Notes under the pieces: model-generated | The model's database searches: none | What the model saw: the letters and a program-made list of their open reading frames with translations, nothing else | What the model was told of the DNA's origin: nothing | Assembly (NCBI GenBank): GCA_900765465.1 | Contig: CAAFRM010000143.1 | Span: forward strand, 1-18,380 | Origin: an uncultured Prevotella sp. | GTDB taxonomy: Bacteria > Bacteroidota > Bacteroidia > Bacteroidales > Bacteroidaceae | Direction of reading: 5' to 3' | DNA length: 18,380 nt | Part shown: piece by piece, positions 1-7,409 of the stretch | Position numbering within the stretch: the first letter of the stretch is position 1 | Layout: every line of letters starts with the position of its first letter | Made by a program: the position numbers and the translations under genes

Positions 1-1638
1 AACAAGAAAACATTCATGTCTGACCTCATGGCAGGTATCATCGTTGGTATCGTAGCCCTGCCTCTGGCCATCGCATTCGGTATCGCTTCAGGCGTGACAC
101 CCGAGAAGGGTATCATCACAGCCATCGTAGCGGGTCTCATCATCTCCATATTCGGCGGAAGCAAAGTGCAGATCGGCGGACCTACAGGAGCATTCATCGT
201 CATCATCTACGGCATCATCCAGAAGTATGGATTCGAGGGATTGACCATCGCAACGCTGATGGCAGGTCTCTTCCTGGTGCTCTTCGGTCTGCTCCGACTC
301 GGTACGATCATCAAGTACATCCCTTATCCTATCGTGGTAGGTTTCACCAGCGGTATCGCCGTAACCATTTTCACCACTCAGATCAAGGATCTCTTCGGTT
401 TGACATTGGCTTCCAATCCTTCTGACTTCCTGGAGAAATGGGGTGTCTATTTCCAGAGTTTCGACACCATCGACCCTTGGTGTGCCCTCATCGGTGTGGT
501 TAGCGTGGTGGTCATCGCCATCACTCCTAAGTTCAGCAAGAAGATTCCGGGATCGCTCATCGCCATCATCCTGATGACCGTTGTGGCGCTGCTGCTCAAG
601 CAGTTTGCCGGTGTAGAGAGCATCGAGACCATCGGCGACCGTTTCTCTATCAGCAACGAGTTGCCTGCTGCCCAGGTTCCTGAGATGAACTGGGAGACCA
701 TCAAGAGTCTGGTATCTCCTGCCATCACCATCGCCATCCTCGGTGCCATCGAGAGTCTGCTCTCTGCTACCGTTGCCGACGGTGTCATCAGCGACCACCA
801 CGACTCTAATACAGAGTTGATTGCCCAGGGTCTGGCGAACATCGCTTCCCCACTCTTCGGCGGTATTCCTGCTACCGGTGCCATCGCCCGCACAATGACC
901 AATATCAACAACGGCGGTAAGACTCCTGTCGCAGGTATCATCCATGCAGTGGTACTGCTGCTCATCTTCCTCTTCCTGATGCCGCTCGCCAAGTATATTC
1001 CTATGGCTTGTCTGGCAGGTGTATTGGTTGTGGTTTCCTATGGTATGAGTGGCTGGAGAAGCTTCCTGGGTCTGATGAAGAATCCTAAGAGCGACGTTAC
1101 CGTGCTCCTGATTACCTTCTTCCTGACCATCATCTTCGACCTGACCATTGCCATCGAGGTGGGTCTGATCATCGCCTGCCTGCTCTTCATGAAGCGAATG
1201 AGCGAGACTACCGATGTAACTGCTATCACAGAGGACGAGATTGACCTGAACAAGGAATACGATTTCCTCTCTACCAACCTGGAGCATTATACAATTCCTA
1301 AGGGTGTAGAGGTATATGAGATCAACGGTCCTTTCTTCTTCGGAGCAGGTAATAAATTTGAGGAAGTGATGGCAGCCTTCGGCGACCGTCCTCTGGTTCG
1401 CGTCATCCGTATGCGTAAGGTTCCATTCGTGGATTCTACCGGTATCCACAACCTCACCAACCTCTGCGAGATGAGTCAGAAGGAGGAAATCCAGGTAGTT
1501 CTCTCCGGTGTCTGCGAAAAGGTAAACGCCCAGTTGGAGAAGGCGGGCTTCTACAATATGCTCGGCAAGGAGAACATCACTGATCATATCAGCAAGGCGC
1601 TGAAGCGGGCTGAAGAGATCATTGAGGCTAAAAAATAA
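1..1638 (+). CDS. SulP family anion (sulfate/bicarbonate-type) transporter, 5' end missing
   Basis: This is an inner-membrane anion transporter of the SulP/SLC26 family. The reading frame is open from base 1 and the first internal Met is at codon 6, so the true start lies upstream and the N-terminal residues are missing. About 400 residues form a hydrophobic multi-span core, including the GGPTGAF stretch (near bases 175-195) and the PATGAIAR stretch (near 870-895), both typical of SulP proteins. A cytoplasmic STAS domain follows from about base 1300, with the VDSTGIH loop near 1430-1450, the site equivalent to the phosphorylatable serine of anti-sigma antagonists. Substrate cannot be assigned: sulfate, bicarbonate and dicarboxylate carriers look alike at this level. 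The stop is TAA at 1636-1638, followed by a palindromic element that may terminate transcription. Family confidence is high, substrate confidence low. Confidence 0.93.
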   Translation, partial: NKKTFMSDLMAGIIVGIVALPLAIAFGIASGVTPEKGIITAIVAGLIISIFGGSKVQIGGPTGAFIVIIYGIIQKYGFEGLTIATLMAGLFLVLFGLLRLGTIIKYIPYPIVVGFTSGIAVTIFTTQIKDLFGLTLASNPSDFLEKWGVYFQSFDTIDPWCALIGVVSVVVIAITPKFSKKIPGSLIAIILMTVVALLLKQFAGVESIETIGDRFSISNELPAAQVPEMNWETIKSLVSPAITIAILGAIESLLSATVADGVISDHHDSNTELIAQGLANIASPLFGGIPATGAIARTMTNINNGGKTPVAGIIHAVVLLLIFLFLMPLAKYIPMACLAGVLVVVSYGMSGWRSFLGLMKNPKSDVTVLLITFFLTIIFDLTIAIEVGLIIACLLFMKRMSETTDVTAITEDEIDLNKEYDFLSTNLEHYTIPKGVEVYEINGPFFFGAGNKFEEVMAAFGDRPLVRVIRMRKVPFVDSTGIHNLTNLCEMSQKEEIQVVLSGVCEKVNAQLEKAGFYNMLGKENITDHISKALKRAEEIIEAKK

Positions 1639-1650
1639 CGAACTGTACGG

Positions 1651-1850
1651 TTGAAACGGGCTGAAAGCCCAAAAGCTCCTAGCCCAGGGCATCGCCCTGG
1701 GTTTTAGAACAGATACAAAAAAGTCGCCCTGAAAGGGCAAAAGCTTTCAATTTCAAAGCTTTTGCCCTTTCAGGGCGACTTTACTTTTTGCCAACATTAC
1801 CCAGGGCGATGCCCTGGGCTAGGAGCTTCTGCCCTTTCAGGGCGTGTGGG
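1651..1850. repeat. Large nested palindromic intergenic element
   Basis: Two perfect inverted repeats are nested here. The inner one is 27 bp (1721-1747 with 1755-1781, loop of 7). The outer one is 29 bp (1674-1702 with 1799-1827). Each outer arm itself contains a small hairpin around CCAGGGC/GCCCTGG. The flanks (1658-1673 and 1828-1844) continue an imperfect pairing around GGGCTGAAAGCCC and GCCCTTTCAGGGC. The whole could fold into a cruciform or a long RNA hairpin between two convergent genes. Read on the minus strand, the inner stem is followed by a T-run (revcomp of 1715-1722), so it could terminate glnQ transcription; on the plus strand it is followed by TTACTTTTTG. It may be one copy of a dispersed REP/MITE-like family. 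No transposase is present. Confidence 0.85.
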
Positions 1851-1879
1851 GCTTACTTGCGAAACTAGGAGGATAACTC

Positions 1880-2620
1880 CTACAGGACTTTTCCCAGGAA
1901 CTCCTGGAGTCTTGGAGACTTCGGATGGTTGAAGACTTCTTCAGGGGTGCCATCCTCCGTGATATAGCCATCACTGAAGAATAGCACACGGTTGGCAACT
2001 TCACGGGCAAAGCCCATTTCGTGGGTTACAACCACCATCGTCATGCCTTCAGCAGCCACATCCTTCATCAACTGCAATACTTCTCCTACCATCTCCGGGT
2101 CGAGCGCAGAAGTAGGTTCATCGAAAAGAAGAACCTCCGGATTCATTGCCAGGGCACGGACGATGGCAACACGCTGCTTCTGTCCGCCCGAAAGACTATC
2201 CGGATAACTGTCTGCCTTGTCCAGCAATCCGATGCGGGAGAGAAGCTCTGTAGCCTTCTCATCCGCCTCTTCACGGGTCATCTTCCCCAACTCTACCGGT
2301 GCCAGCATGATATTGCGGCGGATAGTCATGTTCGGGAAGAGATTAAACTGCTGGAACACCATACCCACCCGCTGACGCATCTTGTTGATATCTACATCCC
2401 AGGAGGTAAGGTCTATACCATCAATCAGAATCTTTCCCTCCGTAGGTTCCTCCAAGAGATTGATGGAACGCAGGAAGGTACTCTTGCCACAGCCCGACGG
2501 GCCGATAATGGCAACCACTTCGCCCTGCTTGACGGAAGTGGTAATGCCTTTCAGAACTTCGTTGTCGCCGAAGCGCTTGCGAAGTCCTTCTATCTTGATT
2601 ATCTCGTTCATTTTATCCAT
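1880..2620 (-). CDS. glnQ: Polar amino acid ABC transporter, ATP-binding protein
   Basis: This cytoplasmic ATPase powers the amino-acid importer encoded just upstream. The 246 residues carry every ABC motif: Walker A GPSGCGKST (40-48), Q-loop at Gln90-Gln91, signature LSGGQ (143-147), Walker B LLFDE (164-168) and the switch His200. Length and sequence fit the GlnQ/HisP/ArtP subfamily. The start at 2620 lies 4 nt beyond the stop of the substrate-binding/permease gene, so translation is probably coupled. A second Met at codon 4 is an alternative start. The stop codon sits in a 6-bp hairpin (1866-1882) without a U-run; the palindrome beyond is the more likely terminator. The symbol marks the subfamily; the transported amino acid is not shown by sequence. 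Confidence 0.95.
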   Translation of the reverse strand: MDKMNEIIKIEGLRKRFGDNEVLKGITTSVKQGEVVAIIGPSGCGKSTFLRSINLLEEPTEGKILIDGIDLTSWDVDINKMRQRVGMVFQQFNLFPNMTIRRNIMLAPVELGKMTREEADEKATELLSRIGLLDKADSYPDSLSGGQKQRVAIVRALAMNPEVLLFDEPTSALDPEMVGEVLQLMKDVAAEGMTMVVVTHEMGFAREVANRVLFFSDGYITEDGTPEEVFNHPKSPRLQEFLGKVL

Positions 2621-2624
2621 TCTA

Positions 2625-4178
2625 TTATCTTTCGCTCTTTCTCAAACGCTTTTCCAACTTTCTCACTCCGGCATTCAGTCCGAGGACGATGATGAGATAC
2701 AGACAGGCTACCACACCCAACGGCATCATTGCCTCGTAGGTGATGCTGCGGATGATATCGGAACCCTTGGTAAGATCCACGAGACCGATGTAACCGCTGA
2801 TGGAAGTCTCCTTGAGCAGGGTGATGAGCTCATTACCCATCGCCGGCAGCACATTCTTGAAGGCTTGTGGCAGGATGATGAGTCGCATGGTCTTGCCATA
2901 AGAAAGACCGAGACTTCTACCCGCTTCCATCTGTCCCTCATCTACCGACATGATACCCGAACGGATGACCTCGGCAATATATGCCGCAGAGTTCAAACCG
3001 AAGGCTATGACGGCTACCAGAATCTTGTTGACATCGGCTGAGGCGAAGACCACATAATAGATGATGAGCAACTGCACCATGGTAGGTGTACCACGCATGA
3101 TGGTGAGATACAACTGGCAGAGCATATTCGGAATGCGCCAACCGCCCCGACGTTCGTGACGGGCACGGACAATGGCTATCAGCGTACCGAGAATCACGGA
3201 AAGGATGATGGCGAAGAAGGTGATGATGAGCGTATTGCCCAATCCCTGCAAGAGATACAGATAGCGGTTGTCATCGATGAAGCAAGACTTGAACTTGTCC
3301 AGAACTCCATGCTGTGAATCAGCCACTTCTGCATTTTCTGAATTTACCATGATAACCTGTCGCACATCGGCGTAGGAATCGGTGAATCCGATGTTCTTCT
3401 CCCGCTCCGGGGTGACGGTAATACCGGCGATACCGGCATCAGCCTTACCAGCCTGCACGGAAGTGATGATGGCATCAAACTCCATATCAAGAATCTCGAC
3501 ATCCACGCCCATCACATCGCCGATGGCATTTGCCACATCTACATCAATACCCACAATCTTACCATCCTGGTAGTACTCGAATGGTTCGAAGGTGGCATTG
3601 GTGGCAAAGCGGAGACTCTTCTTCAGTCCGAGCTTCTGCAGCGCTTCCGGTCCTACCTTCTTTACATCCGAAGTCTTAGGCGTATAAGCCACGGCAATAC
3701 CCCGTTCCAGATGGCGGTTGACGATGGAATCGATGACACCATTCGCCTTCAGGATACGGATGGCATGATTGATGGACTGCTGCAATTCAGCATGATCCTT
3801 TGCCACACAGATGGCGAAAGAGGAGGCATCGAAGGTTTCCGGCAGAATGCGGAGAGAAGGATTCACCCGCTGGAATGCCTTGGCTGGTGCCTCATCGGTC
3901 ACCATACAGTCGATCTTACCCTGGAGGAGCGCCTGAATGGCATCGGCTCCCTTGTTGTATCGTTCTACCTTGGTGCCATCTCCTTTCTTTTCCAACTCTG
4001 TGGCAAGGCCATCGCTGGTGGTACCTAACTGTACGCCGATAACGGCGCCCTGCAAATCAGCCTTCGCCTTCAACTGCTTCTTCGCATCGGAAGAATCCGA
4101 GCCGCAGGAAGACAGGAGAAGACAGACCGCTATTACTAAAGTACTTAAACTAAATCGTTTTAATCTGTTATAAATCAT
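2625..4178 (-). CDS. Fused lipoprotein substrate-binding domain and amino acid ABC permease, binding lobes in permuted order
   Basis: This 517-residue protein joins the solute receptor and membrane channel of an amino-acid importer. A lipoprotein signal ends at the lipobox LSSC (Cys25). Residues 41-157 resemble the second half of a bac_3 (PF00497) binding protein (start GAVIGVQLGTTSD, Asp95 in VTD, terminal helices). Residues 187-280 resemble the first half (LRFATNATFEPFEY, then TPER with Arg259, the usual carboxylate-binding arginine). The halves are therefore in the reverse of the usual order, with ligand residues kept. Residues 300-517 form a HisM/GlnP-type permease with the EAA loop near 418-439. 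ATG lies 11 nt after the sdaA stop and the stop is 4 nt before glnQ, so the three genes probably share a transcript. Serine or another polar amino acid is a guess from context. Confidence 0.92.
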   Translation of the reverse strand: MIYNRLKRFSLSTLVIAVCLLLSSCGSDSSDAKKQLKAKADLQGAVIGVQLGTTSDGLATELEKKGDGTKVERYNKGADAIQALLQGKIDCMVTDEAPAKAFQRVNPSLRILPETFDASSFAICVAKDHAELQQSINHAIRILKANGVIDSIVNRHLERGIAVAYTPKTSDVKKVGPEALQKLGLKKSLRFATNATFEPFEYYQDGKIVGIDVDVANAIGDVMGVDVEILDMEFDAIITSVQAGKADAGIAGITVTPEREKNIGFTDSYADVRQVIMVNSENAEVADSQHGVLDKFKSCFIDDNRYLYLLQGLGNTLIITFFAIILSVILGTLIAIVRARHERRGGWRIPNMLCQLYLTIMRGTPTMVQLLIIYYVVFASADVNKILVAVIAFGLNSAAYIAEVIRSGIMSVDEGQMEAGRSLGLSYGKTMRLIILPQAFKNVLPAMGNELITLLKETSISGYIGLVDLTKGSDIIRSITYEAMMPLGVVACLYLIIVLGLNAGVRKLEKRLRKSER

Positions 4179-4189
4179 CTAATTAATCA

Positions 4190-5398
4190 TTATTCTCCTT
4201 TAAAGCCTTTTGCCAAACCGCCCTCGCTGGTTTCCTTATAGAGCGAAGGGAGATCGTGACCGGTCTGTCGCATCACTTCTACTACTCTATCGAATGATAC
4301 GCTGTGATGACCATCCGAGAAGGAAGCGTAGAGATCAGCATCCAGAGCACGGGCAGCCGCAAAGGCATTGCGCTCGATGCAAGGAATCTGTACCAATCCG
4401 CAAACCGGGTCGCAGGTCATACCCAGATGATGCTCCAATCCCATTTCGGCAGCATACTCTACCTGGGCAGGACTACCACCGAAGAGCTGGCATGCCGCAG
4501 CTGAAGCCATCGCACAGGCTACACCTACCTCACCCTGGCAACCCACATCAGCTCCACTGATAGAAGCATTGTGCTTCACGATGTTACCCACCAGTCCGGC
4601 AGTAGCCAAAGCACGGAGGATGCGGTCCTCGCTCATTTCATGAGCGGTATGCATGTGATAGAGTACGGCAGGAAGTACGCCACAGGCACCACAGGTAGGA
4701 GCCGTAACGATGGTACCGCCCGATGCATTCTCCTCACTCACCGCCAGTGCATAGGAATAAATCAGTCCGCGGCTCTGCAAGGAAGCACGATAGCCCTTTG
4801 CCTTGATATGATAGACAGCAGCCTTGCGCTGGAGTTTCAGCGGTCCAGGCAAGACACCCTCATGACTGAGACCATTGTGGATAGACTGCTTCATGGTATC
4901 CCAGACCTTACGGAGATAATCCCAGATATCCTTATCCTCGCATTTCTCCACGTATTCCCAGAAAGAGCGGCCGTTGTCGTAGCACCATTTCTGGATTTCC
5001 GCCATCGTCTTCAGGTCATAGACATCTTCAGCGCCCAACTCCGACTGTCCATCAGAACCATCCGAGATGGCACCGCCACCGATACTATAAACAATCCACT
5101 CATCAATCACGTCGCCATTCAGGTCCTTGCCCACAAACTTCATTCCGTTAGGATGGAAAGGCAGGAAGACCTGAGGCTTCCAGATGATATGAACAATATG
5201 CTTCTTGAGCACTTCCTCGATAGCCACATCGGTCATGTGACCCTTGCCGGTAGCAGCCAGGGCACCATACAATGTAACTTCGTAGGACGAAGCATTAGCA
5301 CAACGCTCCAGGAAGAGCTTAGCTGCGCGCTGAGGTCCCATCGTATGACTGCTCGATGGTCCCTTGCCAATTCGGTATAACTCCTTTAAAGATTTCAT
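4190..5398 (-). CDS. sdaA: L-serine dehydratase (L-serine ammonia-lyase), iron-sulfur dependent
   Basis: This enzyme deaminates L-serine to pyruvate and ammonia in the cytoplasm using a [4Fe-4S] cluster. The single 402-residue chain holds a short N-terminal beta domain with GKGPSSSHTMGP (11-22), then the alpha domain from about residue 135. The probable cluster ligands are Cys287 (in GCQGE), Cys329 and Cys340 (in CDPVC...IPC). Their spacings of 42 and 11 match those I recall for the Legionella enzyme. The start is the only Met placing the SSSHTMGP motif at the usual distance from the N terminus. It lies 54 nt beyond the isomerase stop and 11 nt before the transporter gene. I see no TAnnTTTG promoter in the short upstream gap, so it may be read from the isomerase promoter. 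Coupling with an amino-acid importer suggests serine catabolism. Confidence 0.97.
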   Translation of the reverse strand: MKSLKELYRIGKGPSSSHTMGPQRAAKLFLERCANASSYEVTLYGALAATGKGHMTDVAIEEVLKKHIVHIIWKPQVFLPFHPNGMKFVGKDLNGDVIDEWIVYSIGGGAISDGSDGQSELGAEDVYDLKTMAEIQKWCYDNGRSFWEYVEKCEDKDIWDYLRKVWDTMKQSIHNGLSHEGVLPGPLKLQRKAAVYHIKAKGYRASLQSRGLIYSYALAVSEENASGGTIVTAPTCGACGVLPAVLYHMHTAHEMSEDRILRALATAGLVGNIVKHNASISGADVGCQGEVGVACAMASAAACQLFGGSPAQVEYAAEMGLEHHLGMTCDPVCGLVQIPCIERNAFAAARALDADLYASFSDGHHSVSFDRVVEVMRQTGHDLPSLYKETSEGGLAKGFKGE

Positions 5399-5452
5399 TT
5401 TCCCGTATTATAATGTTATTGTATTTATTTTAGGTATTTTCCGATTGCCGGT

Positions 5453-6220
5453 CTATTTCACCTGGGTGGCTCTTGTGATGACGATGTCTTCCAGCGGGCG
5501 GTCATTGTTGTCCTTGTTGGTAGCCACATTCTGGATCTTATCTACCACATCCATACCTTCCAGGACCTCGCCGAACACGGTATATCCATTGTCCAGATGA
5601 GGCACTCCACCATGCTTGATATAACCCTGCTGCAACTGCTCGGATGGCAGTGCGTAGGATTTCGCACCCTCTCTCTTCTCCTTCTCTACATAGTATTCCA
5701 TCTGCCGGGGTGAGAAGTTTCTGCCCCAGGTGATATAGAAATCGGTAGAGGCTGATGCCTTGGTTGGATTCTCATCATCCCCCTCACGGGCTGCACAGAG
5801 CTGACCGCGCTTGTGGTAATATTTAGGATAGATGATTTCGGCTGGTACCGTATAGTTGACATCAAACTTCTCCACCTTTCCGGGAGTAACCTTGCGACAG
5901 GAATAATCACCGCCCTGGATCATAAAGTTCTTGATGACACGCTGAAAGATACAGCCGTTGTAATATCCGCTGTTCACAAGCTTGAGGAAGTTGTCGCGAT
6001 GATGCGGAGTATCGTTATAAAGAGCCACACGTATATTGCCCATCGTGGTTTCCAGCAGTACCTCGTGGCAGGTGGTATCACGAGGTGCCTCCCAAGGGAG
6101 CAACTCGTTATCGTATGCCGGACGGGCAGTCTGCTGAGTAGGCTGAGTCTGTTCCTGCGCCATTGCCTGAGGAGCAAAAGCAGCCAGCAAGAGGGCAGAT
6201 ATCGTTATTATCTTTTTCAT
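5453..6220 (-). CDS. Exported cyclophilin-type peptidyl-prolyl cis-trans isomerase
   Basis: This protein catalyses cis-trans isomerisation of Xaa-Pro bonds, probably in the periplasm. The 255-residue chain starts with a signal peptide (MKKIITISALLLAAF, likely cleaved after AMA at about residue 21), then a Gln/Thr/Pro-rich linker, then the cyclophilin domain from about residue 52. Conserved parts visible are FQRVIKNFMIQGGD (92-105, with the catalytic Arg94), a DFYITWG strand matching the usual QFFI, and GYTVFGEV near the end. Roughly 25 extra residues lie between the GGD strand and the CAAREGDD loop compared with minimal bacterial PpiA, a feature I associate with Bacteroidetes homologues. It has its own promoter (6260-6267) and leads the sdaA-ABC cluster by position. 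Folding help for envelope proteins is inferred from family knowledge. Confidence 0.95.
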   Translation of the reverse strand: MKKIITISALLLAAFAPQAMAQEQTQPTQQTARPAYDNELLPWEAPRDTTCHEVLLETTMGNIRVALYNDTPHHRDNFLKLVNSGYYNGCIFQRVIKNFMIQGGDYSCRKVTPGKVEKFDVNYTVPAEIIYPKYYHKRGQLCAAREGDDENPTKASASTDFYITWGRNFSPRQMEYYVEKEKREGAKSYALPSEQLQQGYIKHGGVPHLDNGYTVFGEVLEGMDVVDKIQNVATNKDNNDRPLEDIVITRATQVK

Positions 6221-6259
6221 TTTCTTAATACTTAAATCCGTTTTTTATGTTATTGATTG

Positions 6260-6267
6260 CAAAGATA
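6260..6267 (-). promoter_or_regulatory. Putative -7 box of the isomerase promoter
   Basis: On the minus strand this reads TATCTTTG, an exact match to the Bacteroidales sigma-ABfr -7 consensus TAnnTTTG. It lies about 40 nt upstream of the isomerase ATG at 6220. No clear TTTG is seen about 20 nt upstream, so the -33 element is weak. Assignment rests on motif and position only. Confidence 0.6.
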
Positions 6268-6311
6268 ATGATTTTATTCTAAAAAGTTATGCTTTTCTCA
6301 AACTTTCTTTA

Positions 6312-6319
6312 TATCTTTG
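6312..6319 (+). promoter_or_regulatory. Putative -7 box of the promoter for the Gly/Tyr-rich protein
   Basis: TATCTTTG on the plus strand matches the Bacteroidales -7 consensus TAnnTTTG. It lies about 68 nt upstream of the ATG at 6388 and points away from the isomerase promoter, so two divergent start sites share this intergenic region with about 44 nt between the boxes. A -33 element is not obvious. Confidence 0.6.
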
Positions 6320-6387
6320 CGTGCAAAATGACAGAAACGGGCAAAATGATGCTCAAAAATTGGTGAATAACATAAAAAGCTTCGAAA

Positions 6388-7347
6388 ATGAGGCTACATA
6401 AACGATTTGATATGATGACAACAAAAAAATTATATCTTCTTCTCCTGGGCTTCGCACTGATAGGAATGAAAGCCCAGGCACAGCACGTGAGCTTCGGACC
6501 TCTGCACAGTCAGGATAGTCCGAGGGAAGACTGGCTGTTGCCAGGCGATACGGTATATCAGGACGGGAAGACCGTGGTATATGGAGGCAAACCCGTAAAA
6601 AACACCTATACCCCTATCCGGCATATCGATTCCAACAGTGACGAACTCTACAAGATGGGCAGTTATCTGAAGAATCCTCAGGATAGTGATTATTATAACA
6701 ATCCGATCTCCAATCTGGTCAATACGGGAGGATTGGGAAACAGTTATGACTATTGGGGAAATGACTGGGGCAAATATGGCTGGAACCGATATGGCTGGGG
6801 ACTCCATAAGGGACTGAACCTCTCGGTAGATCTTTCCGTCTTCGCCACTTTCGGCAAGCATGCGCCACACTGGGGCGGTTTTACCCAGACCATCAATGCT
6901 ACGTATCTCACGCCGCTCACCAAGGACAACAAGCTGTGGATGGCTTTGGGTACCTATCTCAACAACATCAATTACGGAGGCGATAATTTCCGGGATGGTG
7001 GTGTGTATGGCATTCTGGGCTATCAGTTTGATGAGCACTGGGAGGCATACGTATATGGACAGGTAAGCGTTGCCAATAACTACAATTCCATCTGCAACCG
7101 TTATGCCGGATATGGTCCTTACGGATATGGCAGATATGGTATGTATCCCGGCATCTGGGGAATGGGCGTGATGCCTGGAGGATATGGCATGGGGGCTGCC
7201 GGTGCCAATGTGTTAGGTGCCGGAGTAAGATACACCAACAAGAACTTCTCCATCGGAGTAAGCGTAGAAGGAAACTGGTATAACACCCCAAAGACTCCTA
7301 CCTATTACAAACAGTATGATTATCCGGTTTCGGAACCGCTTAAGTGA
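6388..7347 (+). CDS. Exported Gly/Tyr-rich protein, probable outer-membrane beta-barrel, unknown function
   Basis: I do not recognise a named family. The 319-residue product begins with a signal peptide whose hydrophobic core LYLLLLGFALIG precedes a likely cleavage after KAQA. Met9 or Met10 (6412, 6415) would give a more standard signal length than the first ATG, so the start is uncertain. The mature part has short amphipathic, aromatic-rich stretches (around residues 145-240 and 275-310) typical of outer-membrane strands, joined by Gly/Tyr-rich loops with YGWNRYGWG near residue 130 and a Tyr-Gly-Pro/Met run near 230-270. The last strand (FSIGVSVEGNWY) is followed by a Pro/Tyr tail, so a barrel with internal strands is inferred rather than shown. 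It has its own putative promoter and is followed by a strong terminator, so it is probably a single-gene unit. Confidence 0.8.
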   Translation: MRLHKRFDMMTTKKLYLLLLGFALIGMKAQAQHVSFGPLHSQDSPREDWLLPGDTVYQDGKTVVYGGKPVKNTYTPIRHIDSNSDELYKMGSYLKNPQDSDYYNNPISNLVNTGGLGNSYDYWGNDWGKYGWNRYGWGLHKGLNLSVDLSVFATFGKHAPHWGGFTQTINATYLTPLTKDNKLWMALGTYLNNINYGGDNFRDGGVYGILGYQFDEHWEAYVYGQVSVANNYNSICNRYAGYGPYGYGRYGMYPGIWGMGVMPGGYGMGAAGANVLGAGVRYTNKNFSIGVSVEGNWYNTPKTPTYYKQYDYPVSEPLK

Positions 7348-7352
7348 TAAAC

Positions 7353-7388
7353 AATAAAGCCAGCGATTTTTCGGTCGCTGGCTTTATT
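7353..7388. terminator. Bidirectional intrinsic terminator between convergent genes
   Basis: A perfect 14-bp inverted repeat (7353-7366 with 7375-7388) encloses an 8-nt loop (TTTTCGGT). The stem has a GC core (GCCAGCGA) and A/T-rich ends, giving U-rich tails in both directions. It lies 5 nt after the stop of the Gly/Tyr-rich gene and 21 nt beyond the stop of the convergent epimerase-like gene, so it can serve both. Confidence 0.88.
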
Positions 7389-7409
7389 ATTTATTGTATT
7401 GAGTAGTGA

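Noticed and set aside
88..1740. Long open frame on the minus strand opposite the SulP gene
   Set aside because: It is antisense to a clear transporter, its product is rich in Asp/His/Gln with no recognisable domain, and it runs into the palindrome. Codon bias of the real gene explains the lack of stops.
2021..3041. Plus-strand open frames across glnQ and the permease
   Set aside because: Both overlap well-supported ABC genes and have no domain, signal peptide or promoter.
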